Assembly (NCBI GenBank): GCA_963790505.1
Contig: CAWBOT010000004.1
Span: 868,001 to 932,000, forward strand
Direction: 5' to 3'
DNA from: Acidisarcina sp963790505
GTDB taxonomy: Bacteria; Acidobacteriota; Terriglobia; Terriglobales; Acidobacteriaceae
Length of the DNA: 64,000 nt
The notes below the pieces were generated by a model. That model searched no databases, was not told where the DNA came from, and worked only from the letters and a program-made list of their open reading frames with translations. Positions 62,070 through 64,000 of the stretch are shown in pieces. The position numbers and the translations under genes were made by a program. The first letter of the stretch is position 1. The number at the start of each line of letters is the position of its first letter.

Positions 62070-63992
62070 ATGGCCAATCTCAATTTTCTATTTGGACGAC
62101 CGCTAGCCAACTCTGAGGAGCGCGCCGAGCAAATCGGCCCCTCCGCAGGGATTCCCATCTTCGGCCTCGATGCGCTGAGTTCGGCGGCATACGGTCCCGA
62201 GGCCGCGCTGACGCTGCTGATTCCGCTGGGGCTGGAGGGCGTTCACATCATCCTGCCGATCACCGGAGCGATCATCGCCCTGCTGGTGATTGTTTATTTT
62301 TCTTACCGGCAGACGATCGAGGCGTATCCCCATGGCGGCGGCTCCTACACGGTCGCTAGTGAGAATCTGGGCGATGGCCCCGGGCTTCTGGCCGCGGCCG
62401 CACTGATGATCGACTATGTGCTTACTGCGGCGGTGGGTATCTCTGCCGGCGTAGGCGCGCTGATATCGGCAGCGCCCAGCCTCCATGCGCACACCCTGGC
62501 AATCTGCCTCGGCATCCTTGCGCTTCTGACCCTCGTCAACCTTCGCGGCGTGAGGGACGCGGGGGCGATCTTCACCCTCCCTACTTATCTTTTTCTCGCT
62601 TCGCTGCTGACCATTATCGGCGTGGGGCTGTTTCGGGTGCTGACTGGCGGCGGACATCCCGTACCTGTAGTCGCGCCGCCGCATCTCCCGGCTGCGACTG
62701 CGGCGCTCGGCTATTGGCTGATCCTGAAAGTGTTTGCGAGTGGATGCACGGCCATGACCGGCGTTGAAGCCGTGAGCAACGGTGTGATGGCCTTTCGCCA
62801 GCCAACGACAAAGAATGCGCAGAAAACGCTGACTATCATCATCGGCTTGCTTATTCTGCTACTCGCCGGCATCGCCTTCCTCTGCCGATCCTACGGGGTC
62901 GGTGCGACCGATCCGGAGGGCAACGCCTACGAGAGCGTGCTGTCGCAGTTGATTGCGGCGGTTATGGGGCGGGGTATTTTCTATTACGTTTCGATCGGGT
63001 CAATCCTGGTCGTGCTGGCGCTTTCGGCGAACACCGCCTTCGCCGATTTTCCCCGTCTCACCCGGGCCATTGCACTTCGCGACTATCTGCCTCACGTCTT
63101 TCTGCTGCGCGGACGGCGGCTGCTTTATTCGCACGGCATCTATGCGCTGGTTGGGCTTACCGCCTCGCTGCTTATCCTCTTTGGCGGCGTCACCGACAGG
63201 CTCATCCCTCTCTATGCGATTGGGGCATTCCTTGCGTTCACTCTCTCCCAGGCGGGTATGGTGATGCATTGGCGCAAGAACCACACTCGGGGCTGGCGCG
63301 CGAAAATGGCGATCAACGGACTCGGCGCCGCTTCTACCGGGATAACGACGCTTGTAGTGCTCGTGGCGAAGTTTCACGACGGCGCCTGGGTAACTGCGAT
63401 GCTCATTCCCGCCATGATTGTGATCATGGTTTCTGTCCGACGGCATTACCGCCGCGTCGATGAGGAAACCAGGGAAACCGCGCCTATCAGCCTGGCGAAG
63501 CTGAGCGAGCCGATCGTGATCATCCCCGTCGATCGCTGGAGCAAGATAACGGCGAAGGGCATGCGTTTCGCGTTGATGCTATCGAGAGAGGTACGCGCGG
63601 TCCATGTCGATTGCGGCGATGATGCCGAAAGCATTTCCCAGATGTGGGAGACAAATATAGCGGCGCCGATCCGGGCGGCAAACCTCCCTGTCCCGGAGCT
63701 AATTATGCTCCACTCCCCCTATCGCTTCGTGATTCAACCAATTGTGGATTTTGCGCTCCAGGTGGAGCGGGACCACCCGGATCGGCACGTCGCGGTCCTG
63801 GTCCCGGAGCTGGTCGTCCGGCATTGGTACCAGAACCTTTTACACAATCAGCGCGCGAGTGTGCTCAAGCTGCTGCTGCTGGTGAAGGGAAACCAGAGAG
63901 TATTGGTCATCAATATTCCCTGGTATATGGAAGCGCACACCGATATCAAGGTGCTGCAGAAGGACGCCGAGGAGAAGCGGGCAGCTTCTTAG
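62070..63992 (+). CDS. APC-superfamily transporter, KimA-like
   Basis: Membrane transporter of 640 residues with twelve helices. Signature segments GLDALSSAAYGPEAALTLL, the SYRQTIEAYPHGGGSYTVAS block, MIDYVLTAAVGISAGVGALI and FASGCTAMTGVEAVSNGVMA match the KimA (YdaO) potassium/proton symporter and its relatives. The C-terminal 170 residues form a cytoplasmic USP-like domain, as in KimA. In Firmicutes KimA is controlled by c-di-AMP; I see no c-di-AMP riboswitch upstream. An amino-acid role cannot be excluded. The gene is divergent from ada with 224 bp between. Confidence 0.82.
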   Translation: MANLNFLFGRPLANSEERAEQIGPSAGIPIFGLDALSSAAYGPEAALTLLIPLGLEGVHIILPITGAIIALLVIVYFSYRQTIEAYPHGGGSYTVASENLGDGPGLLAAAALMIDYVLTAAVGISAGVGALISAAPSLHAHTLAICLGILALLTLVNLRGVRDAGAIFTLPTYLFLASLLTIIGVGLFRVLTGGGHPVPVVAPPHLPAATAALGYWLILKVFASGCTAMTGVEAVSNGVMAFRQPTTKNAQKTLTIIIGLLILLLAGIAFLCRSYGVGATDPEGNAYESVLSQLIAAVMGRGIFYYVSIGSILVVLALSANTAFADFPRLTRAIALRDYLPHVFLLRGRRLLYSHGIYALVGLTASLLILFGGVTDRLIPLYAIGAFLAFTLSQAGMVMHWRKNHTRGWRAKMAINGLGAASTGITTLVVLVAKFHDGAWVTAMLIPAMIVIMVSVRRHYRRVDEETRETAPISLAKLSEPIVIIPVDRWSKITAKGMRFALMLSREVRAVHVDCGDDAESISQMWETNIAAPIRAANLPVPELIMLHSPYRFVIQPIVDFALQVERDHPDRHVAVLVPELVVRHWYQNLLHNQRASVLKLLLLVKGNQRVLVINIPWYMEAHTDIKVLQKDAEEKRAAS

Positions 63993-64000
63993 CTTTATCG

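Overview
The window looks like a chromosomal segment of a member of the Acidobacteriota, probably the Terriglobia/Acidobacteriaceae group. The main reasons are an FtsX/MacB-type permease of the ADOP class (acidobacterial duplicated orphan permease), a giant choice-of-anchor-D protein with the C-terminal anchor arrangement common in that phylum, an alternative complex III operon joined to a cytochrome oxidase operon, and high-GC coding sequence throughout. The taxonomic call is inference from gene content. No phylogenetic marker was compared, and I saw no tRNA, rRNA, CRISPR array, transposase or phage gene.

Layout. 1-3.5 kb: a flavin monooxygenase cut by the window edge with its TetR regulator, a GT4 glycosyltransferase, and a VapBC-type toxin-antitoxin pair with a clear operator. 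3.6-13.3 kb: an unknown protein, then a secreted GH13 glucosidase, a PAS-GGDEF diguanylate cyclase and an AsmA-like protein in one direction, and a trehalase, PfkB kinase and DUF2252 protein in the other. 13.4-25.4 kb: thrS, two tandem Tat-exported ferritin-like proteins, a VOC protein, TspO, M28 and M23 peptidases, a GH57/DUF3536 protein and an AlkA-type glycosylase. 25.6-39.7 kb: one long respiratory locus, actABCDEF plus an unknown anchored protein, then a SCO copper chaperone and ctaCDEF. It encodes a quinol:cytochrome c oxidoreductase and an A2-type aa3/caa3 oxidase, a complete quinol-to-oxygen branch. 39.8-50.8 kb: class II photolyase, a 1501-residue surface protein, an orphan CuA-domain protein, and polysaccharide export and sugar transferase genes. 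50.9-64 kb: gatC-gatA, a GH13 enzyme, a GH2 enzyme, the ADOP permease, a TlpA-like thioredoxin, Ada and a KimA-like potassium transporter.

The most striking pattern is that every frame disruption I could find (five single-base insertions, all G/C) lies in three glycoside hydrolase genes: GH13 (three), GH37 trehalase (one) and GH2 (one). The other genes, including several over 2.5 kb, read cleanly. In the GH13 gene the three insertions sum to +3 and restore frame. In the trehalase the insertion joins the enzyme to the downstream kinase as one 909-codon ORF. These could be sequencing errors or real decay of the sugar-degrading genes; raw reads would decide.

Other points of note are a probable ATT initiation codon for actE, a candidate extra subunit of the ACIII/oxidase assembly, a recombination scar built from the 3' ends of two neighbouring gene families, an isolated CuA-domain protein, and promoter/operator architectures for the TetR and VapBC loci that can be read directly from the sequence.
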